Below are positions 43,691 to 53,951 of a stretch of 64,000 nt of DNA, one piece after another. Source of the DNA: Methanococcoides sp. EBM-47 (GTDB lineage: Archaea > Halobacteriota > Methanosarcinia > Methanosarcinales > Methanosarcinaceae); contig MPPA01000009.1 in assembly GCA_001896725.1 (NCBI GenBank), positions 1 through 64,000 on the forward strand, written 5' to 3'. Position numbers and translations under genes: made by a program. Positions within the stretch are counted from its first letter, which is position 1. Each line of letters starts with the position of its first letter. The notes beneath the pieces are model-generated. The model saw only the letters and a program-made list of their open reading frames with translations, made no database searches and was not told where the DNA came from.

Positions 43691-45784
43691 CTGAAGTTAC
43701 AGAACATCAATTTGAAAACAAAACTAATGCTCTATATTGTTCTTGGCGTCACACTGGTAATGTGTGCTTCCAGTTACTTGATCATTTCCCAGGTAACCGA
43801 GCAGGCCAATAAGCTGACCTATGCAGATGCAGAAAATACCGCATTAGCCAATGCACAGACATTCGATGGCCAGTTCCAGAGAAATATCATTGTTGCAGAG
43901 ACACTTGCAAGTACCATGGAAAACTATAACTCAGGAAACAGGGATGAAGTAAGTGCCATAGTAAAAGACCTGTTCCTTACTACCCCGGGTGTCCTGGGAG
44001 CCTATGTGGGTTTTGAACCCAATGCTTTTGATGGTGCAGATGACCAATTTGCCAATACGGCCGGTCATGATACTACGGGTAGGTTCATGCCTTACTGGAA
44101 TACCTTGGGCGGCTCACTTGTATTAGAACCTTTGAAAGATACTGATACCTCTGATTATTACCAGTTGCCTTTTAAATTAAAAAAGACCGTAGTCCTTGAG
44201 CCATTCGTATATAATGGTGTCCTGATGGTAAGCTATGTAACCCCCATCATCAAAGGAGGCAACGCCATAGGGATCAGTGGTTTGGACGTTTCACTCAGTG
44301 AAATAGATAGCGAGGTCGGAAAGATCTCTATATATGACACAGGTTATGCTTTCATGACCAGCAAGTCAGGTGTTTTCCTCTCTCATCCGGTCAATAAGGG
44401 TTGGATAGGTACCAAATCTATCAAAGATGTGAACGCGCCAGGCTATGCAAAGATGGCACAGGATATCAATGCTGGTAAAAAGGGAACTATAGCTTCAGTA
44501 GACCCTGTAACTGGCAAAGATGTGGTGTTGTTCTATGAACCGATACCTTCCTCTGATTTTGCGCTAGTGCTGACCATCCCAGAAGAAGAAATGCTGGCCG
44601 GAGTTACAGCTCTGAGGAACAATTTGATCATTATATCGATCGTTGCAATTGGTTTTATGGCATTTGTAGCCTATCTGATCGCAAGGTCCATAACTAACCC
44701 AATCAATAGGATCGTTGAGGATTTCAATAATATATCCAATGGGGCTGTAGATGGGAAATTGGATATAAGGGCAAACACCGATGTTGACATAGACTTTAGG
44801 AAAATTCCAGCTGGATTGAACCTTATCATGGACAATATGAACAATATGGTAAGGATGATAGGGGTAAATGCAGCCAATATTGCAGCTTCTGCGCAGGAAA
44901 TATCTGCAGCATCTGAGGAGATGACAGCTTCCTCCACTGAAGTTTCAAGTAATGTTGGGGAGATAGCAAAAGGTTCGACCACTCAATCCCAGAAAACAGA
45001 AGAAGTTTCCAGGGCAATGAATGATATGACCCAGAGCGTACAGGAAATAGCAATAAATGCACAGAAGGCTGCCGAAACTGCAACAGTGACAAGTGATACG
45101 ATAAAAGATGTAGGGATGCAGTCTGAGAACCTTATTGTGCAAATGAGCTCTATACAGTCAGCTGTAGGTGAGTCTGCTGATGTGATTCGCGACCTTGATA
45201 TGAAGTCCAAAAAGATCGATGAGATCGTTAACCTTATCACCAGTATTGCAGATCAGACGAACCTGCTTGCACTTAATGCAGCAATTGAGGCAGCGAGGGC
45301 TGGTGAACAAGGCAGGGGATTTGCAGTTGTTGCCGATGAGGTACGGAAACTAGCTGAAGAGTCACGGGATGCTGCAAAGGAAATAGCAGTTCTGATTAAG
45401 GACATACAGGTCGGTACTGAGAACGCTGTTGCAGCCATGCAAAACGGTACTGAGCAGGTGAACACAGGGTCTGTGGCGCTTTCTCAGACAGTAAAGGCTG
45501 TACAGTCCATTGTGGAAAAAAGCGGAAAGGTTGCACTTATGGCGCAGGATATCGCTGCTGCTGCGCAGGAACAGTCTGCCAGTATAGAGGAGGTCACGTC
45601 CTCCGTTGAAGAAATATCGGCCATTTCAGAGCAAGCTGCTGCGGGTACACAACAGGCTTCTGCGGCTGTGGAAGAACAGACATCTTCTATGCAGGAACTT
45701 GCTAAGTCAGCTCAGGAACTTGCAAAGCTCTCCGATGATATGCAGGCTTATGTCGCACGCTTTTCACTGAAAGGTGAGGAGTAA
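43691..45784 (+). CDS. Methyl-accepting chemotaxis protein with dCache sensor; CUG start
   Basis: A 697-residue chemoreceptor. One helix (about 14-36), a double-Cache domain ([41 protein letters not shown]), a second helix (about 312-334), HAMP ([15 protein letters not shown]), a helical linker and the MCP signalling hairpin with [38 protein letters not shown]. It signals through CheW/CheA. The sensor half closely parallels the kinase at 523-2565. GAGGTGA (43680-43686) is four bases from a CTG at 43691; from there [14 protein letters not shown] aligns residue for residue with the kinase start [15 protein letters not shown]. The first canonical codon, TTG 43712, has no Shine-Dalgarno and would lose seven residues. 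Confidence 0.92.
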   Translation: MKLQNINLKTKLMLYIVLGVTLVMCASSYLIISQVTEQANKLTYADAENTALANAQTFDGQFQRNIIVAETLASTMENYNSGNRDEVSAIVKDLFLTTPGVLGAYVGFEPNAFDGADDQFANTAGHDTTGRFMPYWNTLGGSLVLEPLKDTDTSDYYQLPFKLKKTVVLEPFVYNGVLMVSYVTPIIKGGNAIGISGLDVSLSEIDSEVGKISIYDTGYAFMTSKSGVFLSHPVNKGWIGTKSIKDVNAPGYAKMAQDINAGKKGTIASVDPVTGKDVVLFYEPIPSSDFALVLTIPEEEMLAGVTALRNNLIIISIVAIGFMAFVAYLIARSITNPINRIVEDFNNISNGAVDGKLDIRANTDVDIDFRKIPAGLNLIMDNMNNMVRMIGVNAANIAASAQEISAASEEMTASSTEVSSNVGEIAKGSTTQSQKTEEVSRAMNDMTQSVQEIAINAQKAAETATVTSDTIKDVGMQSENLIVQMSSIQSAVGESADVIRDLDMKSKKIDEIVNLITSIADQTNLLALNAAIEAARAGEQGRGFAVVADEVRKLAEESRDAAKEIAVLIKDIQVGTENAVAAMQNGTEQVNTGSVALSQTVKAVQSIVEKSGKVALMAQDIAAAAQEQSASIEEVTSSVEEISAISEQAAAGTQQASAAVEEQTSSMQELAKSAQELAKLSDDMQAYVARFSLKGEE

Positions 45785-45820
45785 GGACTGAAAGGTCCTT
45801 TACTCTCTTCTTTTTTTTAA
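45783..45820 (+). terminator. Terminator after the chemoreceptor
   Basis: AAGGAC-TGAAAG-GTCCTT (45783-45800), overlapping the stop codon, followed by TACTCTCTTCTTTTTTTTAA. Confidence 0.75.
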
Positions 45821-45979
45821 TATTTTCATTTTAATTTATCTTGATCGACTGTTCTCTATTATCTCTACTTCAAACTGTTCGTTATTTGCTTTGATGCAAA
45901 AAGTTATTAAAGGCACAGGAGTATAGCAGAGGACACTTTTATCCATCATTACATTAACAAAAAAGTAGAGTTGATATAT

Positions 45980-46720
45980 GTGGCAATAGAAAAAGGAGAT
46001 TTCATAAAGATAATATATATAGGACGGCTAGAGGATGGACAGGTCTTTGATACCACCAACGAAGAGCTTGCAAAAGAAAATGGTATCTTCAATCCCCGTG
46101 GTATGTATGGAGGGGATGTTGTCATAGTAGGTTCTGGCCATACTATTAAGGGCTTAGATGAGGATTTTATAGGTAAAGAGGTAGGATATACAGGAACACT
46201 GGAGATCCCTCCTGAAAAGGCGTTTGGTGTTCACAATCCTGCTCTTGTGGAATCTGTTTCTATCACAAAGGTTGCAACACAGCTTAAGGATACCCGTGCA
46301 TATCCTGGTATGGAGGTCGAAGTGGATGGCAGGAAGGGTGTTGTACAGAAGATCATAGGACGCAGGCTGCGTGTGGATTTCAACCACTCTCTAGCAGGAC
46401 GTACTGTCACCTACGAGTACACCATTGAAAGGAAACTGGAAGAAACAGAGGAAAAGGCAAAGGGATTACTTGCTCTGTATACCGGTGATCCCAGACTGGA
46501 TATAGAGGTCACTCCTGAGCTGATCCGTGTGATCATACCCATAGAGTTCAGCTTCAATCAGAGATGGCTTATCTCTAAGGGTCGTATAGCTCATGAGCTT
46601 ATAGAGAACCTGGATATACCAAACCTGGAATTCGTTGAGAAATATCCATACGTACAAAAGACCCCTGAAGCTGAAGCAGAAGGGGCAGCAGCTTCTGAAG
46701 AAAATGAAAGCGAAGAATAA
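45980..46720 (+). CDS. FKBP-type peptidyl-prolyl isomerase (SlyD-like, long archaeal form)
   Basis: A 246-residue prolyl isomerase/chaperone. The FKBP core with inserted-in-flap domain reads GDFIKIIYIGRLEDGQVFDTT, GSGHTIKGLDEDFIGKEVG, IPPEKAFGVHNPALVESV and VDFNHSLAGRTVTYEYTIE. A C-terminal domain of about 90 residues, characteristic of the long archaeal form, ends in an acidic tail (EAEAEGAAASEENESEE). Starts at TTG 45971 or GTG 45980; the family start MAIEKGDF favours 45980. Single gene ahead of tRNA-Ser. Confidence 0.93.
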   Translation: MAIEKGDFIKIIYIGRLEDGQVFDTTNEELAKENGIFNPRGMYGGDVVIVGSGHTIKGLDEDFIGKEVGYTGTLEIPPEKAFGVHNPALVESVSITKVATQLKDTRAYPGMEVEVDGRKGVVQKIIGRRLRVDFNHSLAGRTVTYEYTIERKLEETEEKAKGLLALYTGDPRLDIEVTPELIRVIIPIEFSFNQRWLISKGRIAHELIENLDIPNLEFVEKYPYVQKTPEAEAEGAAASEENESEE

Positions 46721-46820
46721 TATTTTTCGCTATATCAATTTTTCAGATGCCATTACGCCATCTAATCAAAAGTCTTATATTCAAAAGTAGTATTAAGAAT
46801 ACCACACTCATTTGAACATT

Positions 46821-46906
46821 GCTGAGGTAGCCAAGTGGACTACGGCGCCGGTCTTGAAAACCGGTAGTGCTTGCGCGCTGCGGGAGTTCGAATCTCCCCC
46901 TCAGCG
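46821..46906 (+). tRNA. tRNA-Ser (anticodon UGA)
   Basis: 86 bases. Acceptor GCTGAGG (46821-46827) pairs with CCTCAGC (46899-46905), discriminator G; CCA is not encoded. The anticodon stem CCGGT/ACCGG holds CTTGAAA with TGA at 46855-46857. A long variable arm (GTGCTTGCGCGCTGC region) and T-loop GTTCGAATC confirm a class II serine tRNA reading UCA/UCN. No intron. Confidence 0.96.
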
Positions 46907-46962
46907 TTAAAATAGTATTTTATAGCCCCACATTTTCACTTTGCTTACAAAAACCTATATTT

Positions 46963-47069
46963 AGAAAACTGGTGGGTAGATCTGAACGCCTTAATTGTTC
47001 TTAATGGTTTTTTTGATATTGTATGTTTCCTGTTGTGTTGGAAATGGGTGTAAGAGAAGTTTTGAAATG
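46963..47069 (+). pseudogene. Second IS5-family transposase 3' remnant
   Basis: 107 bases align without gaps to 42592-42698 at 83 identical positions (about 78%). Plus-strand frames read RKLVGRSERLNC, stop, then a shifted frame FDIVCFLLCWKWV and stop, i.e. the transposase C-terminus. It lies 57 bases downstream of tRNA-Ser. Confidence 0.7.
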
Positions 47070-47136
47070 GCCCCCATCCTAAATTGATCTTAAAGGTCCT
47101 GTCTGCACTCACAACATTTAGCACCTATAATTAAAA

Positions 47137-49290
47137 TCAATTAGTAGCATTCCACTTATCACTAATAGATGATATGAGCCCCTTGAATAAAAATACGCTC
47201 ATTATTGGCATATTACAACTGTAATCCTGGCAAACATAAGCCCTGGGCCTTCCATCGCCCATTATCATGTTTTTGGTGTAGGGTGCAAGTTCTTCCATAC
47301 TGTCATCTTCTTTTAATAACAGTACCATGTTCGGAAGAAAAGGCCTGTTCAAAATGGATAACATTTCTTTTGTATCTTCATCTTTTTTATTTCCTGCAAT
47401 GACCACTTCGTAAGCCTGTCCTACAATAAAGTCCAAAGCTTGCAGAAATTGAGGATATGCCATGGGCATCGTATCTATCTGACTGGAGAATACTTTCATA
47501 GATGCATAGGCTTTCTCTTCAAGGTATGTAGTGCCTGTCATCCGGGATAGTCTTATAAGGTTCAGCATGCTTACAGAGTTCCCGGATGGGATCGCTCCGT
47601 CATATACATCCTTTTTTCTGAACAAGAGGGTCTCAGAATCTTTTGAAGTATGGAAAAATCCTCCCTCATCATCCATGAAATCATGCATCTGTAAGGAATT
47701 AAGCCTCAGTGCATGTTCAAGATATCTTTTTTCAAGTGTGGCCTGATACAATTCAATGAGACCCCAGACAAAGAAGGCATAGTCTTCCAGAAAACCATTT
47801 ATTGAGGCTTCTCCATCCCTGTAACGATGTAGCAATCTACCATCGCGGGATGACATATGCTCGAGGATAAAGTTCGCAGCCTCAGATGCAGCTTGTGCAT
47901 ATTCCGACCTTTCAAAGGCCCTGGACGCTTTCCCAAGAGCAGCTATCATCAGTCCGTTCCAGTCCGTAAGCACTTTATCATCCTTTGAAGGATGTATTCT
48001 TCTTTCTCTTGCAGCAAAAAGTATCTTTTTTGAAGATTCCAGCTTTGACAGCAATTCATCTAAGGAAAGGCCCAGTTCTCGGGCTATTTCATACATAGGC
48101 CTTGTCAGGTGTAGTATGTTCTGCCGGGTGGTGATACCTGATATTTCTTCTTTATAATTACCTTCAGATGATACTTCATACACTTTACATACAAGGTCTG
48201 CTGTCTCAACAGGAAGGATATCATATATCTCTTCTTTCTTCCAGAGATAGAATTTACCTTCTACTCCTTCGCTATCTGCGTCCTCTGCACAGTAAAATGT
48301 TCCTTCAGCAGAGCGCATGTCTCTTAGCACATACTTTATGATCTCTTCTGCCACCTGCCTATGATCTTCAATACCTGTTACCTGAAAACTTTCGGTGTAT
48401 GCCATGATAAGCATTGCCTGATCATAGAGCATTTTTTCGAAGTGAGGTACCAGCCACCCCCCATCCGTAGAATAGCGATGAAAACCGAACCCTATGTGGT
48501 CATATATGCCTCCTCTGCGCATAGCATCTAGGGTTTTTGTCACCATTTGCAGTGCTTTGGGGTTTCCGGTACGATGCCAGTATCTGAGAAGAAATGTGAG
48601 GTTGTGTGGAGAGGGGAACTTTGGTGCCCGACCAAATCCTCCTGCCTGCTCATCAAAAGCCGAAAGTAGCTGTGAGTAACCATTGTGCAGGGTCTTTTCA
48701 TCCAATTCGGTACATGTGCTTTTGGCAGATATTTGTACCATTGCAGAAGAAAGAGTAGCTTTCAGTTCTCTGGCCGTTTGCAGTATATCTTCCTGCTGTT
48801 GCATCCATACCTTCGCTATGTGAGGTATGAGCTCAAGCATTCCGGGATTTCCGAACCTACTCCTCTTCGGGATATACGTAGCTGCAAAGAAAGGTTCCTT
48901 GTCAGGCGTCATTAATATTGTGAGTGGCCATCCTCCCCTTCCTGTGATGGCCTGGCAGACATCCATATAAATGCTGTCGATGTCCGGTCTCTCTTCTCGA
49001 TCTACCTTGATACAGACGCACGTTGTATTCATGAGCTCGGCAACTTCTGGATCTTCAAATGATTCTTTCTCCATGACATGGCACCAGTGACATGTGGAGT
49101 ATCCAATGGAAAGAAAGATTGGTTTATTTTCAGCTTTTGACCGTTCGAAAGCTGCTTCACCCCAGGGATACCATTGTACAGGATCATAAGCATGCTGAAG
49201 CAGATAAGGACTTTTTTCATTTATGAGAAGATTGGGTGGTCTGTGTCTGGTATCATAAGGCTGATCACTGTTGTTTGATGTATCGCTCAT
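47137..49290 (-). CDS. Thioredoxin-domain YyaL/SSP411-family protein
   Basis: A 717-residue protein of the YyaL (DUF255) family. The N-terminal thioredoxin-like domain has [32 protein letters not shown] and [20 protein letters not shown] with a CxxC. The rest is an (alpha/alpha)6-barrel region resembling glycoside hydrolase or N-acylglucosamine epimerase folds ([56 protein letters not shown]-type segment). Biochemical function is not settled. GGGAG stands seven bases before the ATG. Single gene. Confidence 0.92.
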   Translation of the reverse strand: MSDTSNNSDQPYDTRHRPPNLLINEKSPYLLQHAYDPVQWYPWGEAAFERSKAENKPIFLSIGYSTCHWCHVMEKESFEDPEVAELMNTTCVCIKVDREERPDIDSIYMDVCQAITGRGGWPLTILMTPDKEPFFAATYIPKRSRFGNPGMLELIPHIAKVWMQQQEDILQTARELKATLSSAMVQISAKSTCTELDEKTLHNGYSQLLSAFDEQAGGFGRAPKFPSPHNLTFLLRYWHRTGNPKALQMVTKTLDAMRRGGIYDHIGFGFHRYSTDGGWLVPHFEKMLYDQAMLIMAYTESFQVTGIEDHRQVAEEIIKYVLRDMRSAEGTFYCAEDADSEGVEGKFYLWKKEEIYDILPVETADLVCKVYEVSSEGNYKEEISGITTRQNILHLTRPMYEIARELGLSLDELLSKLESSKKILFAARERRIHPSKDDKVLTDWNGLMIAALGKASRAFERSEYAQAASEAANFILEHMSSRDGRLLHRYRDGEASINGFLEDYAFFVWGLIELYQATLEKRYLEHALRLNSLQMHDFMDDEGGFFHTSKDSETLLFRKKDVYDGAIPSGNSVSMLNLIRLSRMTGTTYLEEKAYASMKVFSSQIDTMPMAYPQFLQALDFIVGQAYEVVIAGNKKDEDTKEMLSILNRPFLPNMVLLLKEDDSMEELAPYTKNMIMGDGRPRAYVCQDYSCNMPIMSVFLFKGLISSISDKWNATN

Positions 49291-49690
49291 GGTCTTGCTC
49301 CCACATTATTGACAAATATCCAAATATCCATTTAGTTAGGGACCTATTTGTTGTTTATTGTTTATTTTGGTTTGTGATATTGAACATTCAAAGAGCAGAA
49401 TAATGCCGTTTCAGGATTCATTCAATACATTTCAAACTTCCTTGTTCTAACTTATTTTGAGCACATATTGATAATAGATGTTCATATTATTAGGCATGCC
49501 TAAATATTATAGCGCAGACAAGCTTATATACTAAAACACCCTAGATAGAGTAGTTCACTCGTAGTATGCCTATTTAATATGACATTACTAGCTACTGACA
49601 AGGCATTTGCGTCCTTGTTCTGTATGCAGGATGTTCTAAAGAACCGCAGTTGACAGAAAAACCAATAAGATTGTCGCAGAGGTATGAATT
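49291..49690 (+). promoter_or_regulatory. feoA promoter region with iron-box-like palindrome
   Basis: A perfect 14-bp palindrome TTAGGCATGCCTAA (49490-49503) resembles DtxR/IdeR iron boxes (TTAGG..CCTAA). CTTATATAC (49522-49530) is a good TATA box 20 bases downstream, giving a leader of about 135 bases to the feoA ATG. The position upstream of TATA would suit an iron-dependent regulator. No other gene is seen in this gap. Confidence 0.55.
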
Positions 49691-49924
49691 ATGGCTCCAC
49701 CTATCCCCCTTGCAATGATTTCCGAAGGTACTGAAACCAAAGTTGCAGGGATCAATGCAAGCCGATCACTTGCAGACCGCCTGAAAGCTATGGGTTTTAT
49801 CGAGAACTGTTCTCTGAAAGTGACAAGGGATCACATGGGTTCTCTGATAGTGGAAATGAACGGCTGTAAATATGCGCTGGGTAAAGGTATGGCTTCAAAG
49901 ATACTTGTACGCCCGCTAAACTGA
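49691..49924 (+). CDS. feoA: FeoA-family ferrous iron transport accessory protein
   Basis: A 77-residue SH3-like FeoA protein: PLAMISEGTETKVAGINASRSLADRLKAMGFIENCSLKV and MNGCKYALGKGMASKILV. FeoA assists the FeoB Fe(II) permease at the cytoplasmic face. No feoB is adjacent, so it is a stand-alone copy. GAGGT stands seven bases before the ATG; a palindromic iron-box-like site lies upstream. Confidence 0.9.
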   Translation: MAPPIPLAMISEGTETKVAGINASRSLADRLKAMGFIENCSLKVTRDHMGSLIVEMNGCKYALGKGMASKILVRPLN

Positions 49925-50304
49925 TCTGATCTTTTCTTTTACCCTTTACTTTTTTGATACATAGATAAGTATAAGCTAAAAAGAGAATCTGACATGTGTG
50001 CCAGAAAACTTTTTCTGAGCTCTCTGTCATCACATAATATTTTAATTGGCTTTTGAAATGCCATGCTTAGGTCAGATAAACTATAAGTAGATTCAATAAA
50101 CAGCTGCTGTGCAAAATTTTTTACATATACACTGCTTGCTATTTATATAAAAATAAATTATAAACCATAATAGAGCCTATTTTCAAAAAAGAAGCTTTTA
50201 TAGATGTATTTGCTCTGATTTTAAGCGAAAAATGTATATATGATTAAAATTTATAATTTCATTGAACTGATAGAAATGACCTTATTTCAGATTGAGGTAT
50301 TACA
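49925..50304. other. Gene-free gap before the betaine transporter
   Basis: AT-rich. A T-rich tract follows feoA directly (likely termination), and ATGTATATATGATTAAAATTT around 50231-50251 is the probable promoter of the transporter operon. No coding frame or clear hairpin. Confidence 0.5.
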
Positions 50305-51483
50305 ATTTATAGAAAAAAGAAAATTGAGGTGCTTGATCTCATAAAAATATTTGGGAGAAACCCTTCCAAAGTAATTTCTTTGGTAAAACAAGGAATCCCG
50401 AAACAAGAAATATTTGAAAGGACGAAACAAACTGTAGGTCTCTACAACGTGAACTTCGATGTTTACGAAGGTGAAACCTTTGTACTTATGGGACTCTCAG
50501 GTTCAGGTAAATCAACTCTTTTACGGTGCTTGAACCGCCTTATAGAACCCAGCGACGGGCGCATACTCATCGATGGCAAGGATATAGCCACTATGGATGA
50601 CACAGAACTAAGGGAGACCAGAAGAAAAAAAGTGAGCATGGTATTCCAGAGTTTTGCTCTTTTGCCTCACAGGACAGTTATTGATAATGTGGCTTTTGGA
50701 CTTGAGATACAAAACATATCAAAAGAAGAACGATATATCAAAGCAGAAGAAGCCATTGCCAAGGTTGGTCTTAAAGGTCATGGATCAAGCAAAATATCGC
50801 AACTGAGCGGAGGGATGCAGCAGAGAGTAGGGCTTGCCAGGGCACTTGCTACAGACCCTGATATTCTGCTTATGGACGAGGCATTCAGTGCACTCGATCC
50901 ACTCATTAGGACCGAAATGCAAGACGAATTACTTGCACTGCAGAGCAAACTCAGAAAGACCATTGTATTTGTATCCCATGACCTCGACGAAGCCCTGAAA
51001 CTTGGAAATCGTATAGCTATTATGAAGGATGGGGTTATTGTTCAGATAGGAACAGCTGAAGAGATACTTACAAACCCTGCAGATGACTATGTATCAGGGT
51101 TCATTGCCGGGGTTGATAGGACAAAGATACTCACTGCAGAAAATGTAATGAAACGGCCAGAACCAGTGGTATCTATCAATTCGGGACTTTCAGTTGCAAT
51201 GAGACTCATGAAAAAACATGGAATATCTTCAATATTTGTAGTTGATAGGGAGAAAAAAATAAAAGGACTACTCCTTATTGAAGATGCTGTTCAGGCTGTT
51301 AGAGAGAATAGGACATTGCATGATGCATTGATTACAGACATACCATTTGTTGCACCGGACCTACCTGTCAAGGACATAATTCCAATGGCATCTGATAGCA
51401 AATTCCCACTTGCAGTGATAAATGACAGCAATAAGCTCATGGGAGTTATAGTCAGAGGCAGTATACTTGGTGCCCTGCAATAA
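50305..51483 (+). CDS. proV: Glycine betaine ABC transporter ATPase (ProV/OpuAA); probable AUU start
   Basis: About 392 residues. ABC motifs: MGLSGSGKSTLLRCLNRL (Walker A), VFQSFALLPHRTV (Q loop), LSGGMQQRVGLARALA (signature), ILLMDEAFSALDP (Walker B), and SHDLDEALKLG (H loop); a C-terminal CBS pair (ENVMKRPEPVVSINSGL; VKDIIPMASDSKFPLAVI) senses ionic strength in OpuA. It energises uptake of betaine, an osmolyte and, in some methylotrophic methanogens, a substrate. The usual call is GTG 50329, which has no spaced Shine-Dalgarno. GAGGT (50294-50298) is six bases from ATT 50305, and the added residues YRKKKIEVLDLIKIFG match the family N-terminus (KIKVEKVSKIFG in OpuAA). Confidence 0.93.
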   Translation: MYRKKKIEVLDLIKIFGRNPSKVISLVKQGIPKQEIFERTKQTVGLYNVNFDVYEGETFVLMGLSGSGKSTLLRCLNRLIEPSDGRILIDGKDIATMDDTELRETRRKKVSMVFQSFALLPHRTVIDNVAFGLEIQNISKEERYIKAEEAIAKVGLKGHGSSKISQLSGGMQQRVGLARALATDPDILLMDEAFSALDPLIRTEMQDELLALQSKLRKTIVFVSHDLDEALKLGNRIAIMKDGVIVQIGTAEEILTNPADDYVSGFIAGVDRTKILTAENVMKRPEPVVSINSGLSVAMRLMKKHGISSIFVVDREKKIKGLLLIEDAVQAVRENRTLHDALITDIPFVAPDLPVKDIIPMASDSKFPLAVINDSNKLMGVIVRGSILGALQ

Positions 51484-51498
51484 AAATGGAGGACAAGA

Positions 51499-52338
51499 AT
51501 GATCTTACCCGAAATACCTATAGGTAATACCGTTGAAGCGGTCGTTTACTGGGTGAACGATAATCTTGGTTTTTTGCTGGATCTTTTTAGCAAATTCATT
51601 AATACACTTATATCAGAATTCAGGGAAGTGCTATTATTTTTATCGCCCATTGCATTCATTCTCATTGTTACTGCTATTGTCTATATAATTTCCCAAAGAG
51701 ATGTGAAATTGACATTAGGCACAGTAATTGGTTTCTTGTTGATAGAAAATATGGGCCTATGGAAACTTTCTATGGAAACCATATCCCTCGTATTATCATC
51801 TGCGGCCATGGCTTTATTTATAGGGATCCCAGCAGGTATCCTGGCAGCAAAGAATGAAATTGCGTTCCATATTGTTAAACCGATACTTGATTTCATGCAA
51901 ACAATGCCTTCTTTTGTTTATTTGATCCCAGCAGTGATATTCTTCGGATTGGGTAATGTTCCGGGACTTGTTGCAACAGTAATGTTTGCAATGCCACCTG
52001 CTGTCCGCCTTACGACCCTTGGTATCCGCCAAGTTCCTGTGGAATTGAACGAGGTTGCGAATGCTTTTGGTACGACGTCAACACAAAAACTTTTGAAGGT
52101 AGAACTTCCCATTGCCCTCCCGACAATCATGGCAGGTGTGAACCAGTGCATAATGCTTTCTCTTTCCATGGTGGTCATTGCAGCAATGATAGGTGCACGA
52201 GGGCTTGGATATCAGGTATTGGTAGGCATCCAGAGAGTTGATATAGCTCAAGGATTTGAAGCAGGTCTTGGGATTGTTATCATTGCTATCGTGCTTGATA
52301 GATTGACACAGAGCATTACTCCTAAAAACAAGATTTGA
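51499..52338 (+). CDS. proW: Glycine betaine ABC transporter permease (ProW/OpuAB)
   Basis: A 279-residue permease with about six or seven helices. The N-terminal EIPIGNTVEAVVYWVNDN is typical of ProW/OpuAB, and the EAA loop reads VPVELNEVANAFGTTSTQKLLKVELPIALP. GGAGG stands six bases before the ATG, 15 bases after the ATPase gene, so they are co-translated. It forms the membrane channel of the importer with the ATPase and the lipoprotein that follow. Confidence 0.95.
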   Translation: MILPEIPIGNTVEAVVYWVNDNLGFLLDLFSKFINTLISEFREVLLFLSPIAFILIVTAIVYIISQRDVKLTLGTVIGFLLIENMGLWKLSMETISLVLSSAAMALFIGIPAGILAAKNEIAFHIVKPILDFMQTMPSFVYLIPAVIFFGLGNVPGLVATVMFAMPPAVRLTTLGIRQVPVELNEVANAFGTTSTQKLLKVELPIALPTIMAGVNQCIMLSLSMVVIAAMIGARGLGYQVLVGIQRVDIAQGFEAGLGIVIIAIVLDRLTQSITPKNKI

Positions 52339-52391
52339 CGGTTACGGGCCATTCGGCCTGTTTCATAGAATATATTGAACGTTGTGATAAA

Positions 52392-53282
52392 ATGAAAAGG
52401 AAAATAAAAGCTCTCTCAGTATTTTTAGTGTTTATCTTTCTGATCATGATAAGCGGCTGTACTGACCAGGACACAACCAGAGATACCGGAACTGATGAGA
52501 CAATCACTACTAAGAAAGTAAACATTGGCTATGTTCCCTGGGATGGCGAAATAGCTAGTACCAATGTCATAAAGCTTGTCCTTGAAGAGGCAGGTTATGA
52601 TGTGGAAATAATAGCTGTTGATGCAGGTGCACTGTATCAGGGGCTAGCAGACGAACAGTTCGACTTTACGACTTCTGCATGGCTTCCCTTGACCCATAAG
52701 AGCTACTGGGAAAGATACGGGAAGAAAATTGATAGCGTTGCAGTGAACCTTGAAGATTGCAGTATAGGACTTGTTGTTCCTACCTATGTTACCATTGATT
52801 CAATTGAAGAGCTAAATGCAAATAAGGACAAATTCAAAGGTAATATAATAGGTATCGATCCCGGGGCAGGTATAATGCAGGCAACTGAAACTGCAATCGA
52901 TGAATATGGGCTTGATTATGAACTTGTTGCTAGTAGTAGCGCAGGTATGGCATCTGAACTTAAGAGTTCAATAATGAATGAGAAATGGATAGTTGTGACC
53001 CTATGGTCACCACACTGGGCATTCAACAGTTTTGACCTAAAGTACCTGGATGACCCACAAGAAGTCTATGGTGAAGCAGATCATGTGGAGACTCTAGCAA
53101 GAGTAGGGCTTGAAAAAGAAAATCCTGAACTTTATCAGATCATCAGTAGATTCAGTTGGACCCATGAAGATATTCAGTCTGTTATGGCAGACCTTGCAGA
53201 CGGTATGTACGAAGAGGATGCTGCCAAAAAATGGGTTGAGAACAATCCAGATAAAGTTCATGAATGGATCGGTGAGAACTGA
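52392..53282 (+). CDS. proX: Glycine betaine-binding lipoprotein (OpuAC type)
   Basis: A 296-residue substrate-binding protein. The signal peptide has the lipobox ISGC, giving a lipid-anchored Cys and a Thr/Asp-rich spacer. The fold reads VNIGYVPWDGEIASTNVI, FDFTTSAWLPLTHKSYWERYG, IGIDPGAGIMQATETAIDEY and VTLWSPHWAFNSFDLKYLDDP; Trp residues in VPWDGE, SAWLPL and WSPHW are the aromatic cage for the trimethylammonium head. GTGAT stands four bases before the ATG; the longer open frame from 52335 lacks a site. Third gene of the betaine operon. Confidence 0.93.
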   Translation: MKRKIKALSVFLVFIFLIMISGCTDQDTTRDTGTDETITTKKVNIGYVPWDGEIASTNVIKLVLEEAGYDVEIIAVDAGALYQGLADEQFDFTTSAWLPLTHKSYWERYGKKIDSVAVNLEDCSIGLVVPTYVTIDSIEELNANKDKFKGNIIGIDPGAGIMQATETAIDEYGLDYELVASSSAGMASELKSSIMNEKWIVVTLWSPHWAFNSFDLKYLDDPQEVYGEADHVETLARVGLEKENPELYQIISRFSWTHEDIQSVMADLADGMYEEDAAKKWVENNPDKVHEWIGEN

Positions 53283-53417
53283 AGTTCTCTCTCATTCTTT
53301 TTTGTGAAAATAGAATTAGATGGTTATTCTTTTTATTAGTTCTGTATTCTATCATTATTGTTAAAGCATAAATTGAAATACTTGGATTTCCAATAATTAA
53401 AAATATAATAATGGGGT

Positions 53418-53900
53418 TTGAGTATGTCAGGAAATAGAAATATTGTTTCAATAATAGGACCTCTGCGTAAACCTAAATTAATGGGCTTTGCCAACGATAG
53501 CTTTACTCTCATCGTCACAGAGGAGCAGAGCATTTTTGCTAAATTAACAACAGAGATCATGAAAAAAGTGGTAGAGGATGCAAGGCAGCAAGCTAAAAAG
53601 GAAGGAAAGGGGTTTTTTGGACAATGGGGAAGCCAGATAACTGGCGGAATGAACTATGCTCAAAGGTATATCAACATGGAACCTGATGAGATACTGAAAG
53701 AAGATCCAGCTAATTTCTTTATTTCAAATTCCAGTATCGATTCAGTGAAGATAAGATACAGGGATACTGATGACGAGGACAGTTCCGGCAAGTCTGAATG
53801 GACAGTAACTATCCAGGCACGTTCACAGAAATTAAAATTCAATTATGATACTGATCCAAAGAATGAACTGAAAAGGGCATATGGTGAACTGGTCAGATAA
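53418..53900 (+). CDS. Hypothetical soluble protein
   Basis: A 160-residue protein I do not recognise. It begins SGNRNIVSIIGPLRKPKLMGFANDSFTLIVTEEQS, has a helical basic middle (EIMKKVVEDARQQAKKEGKGFFGQWG) and a beta-rich C-terminus (SSIDSVKIRYRDTDDE; SEWTVTIQARSQKLKFNY) recalling a small PH-like domain. No signal or membrane segment. TATA-like AAAATATAATAATG about 20 bases upstream and no Shine-Dalgarno suggest a leaderless mRNA. Confidence 0.6.
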   Translation: MSMSGNRNIVSIIGPLRKPKLMGFANDSFTLIVTEEQSIFAKLTTEIMKKVVEDARQQAKKEGKGFFGQWGSQITGGMNYAQRYINMEPDEILKEDPANFFISNSSIDSVKIRYRDTDDEDSSGKSEWTVTIQARSQKLKFNYDTDPKNELKRAYGELVR

Positions 53901-53951
53901 AGAGGTCTCATATAGCCTTCCGTATTAAATTGTCAGTAATGCTATGACGCT

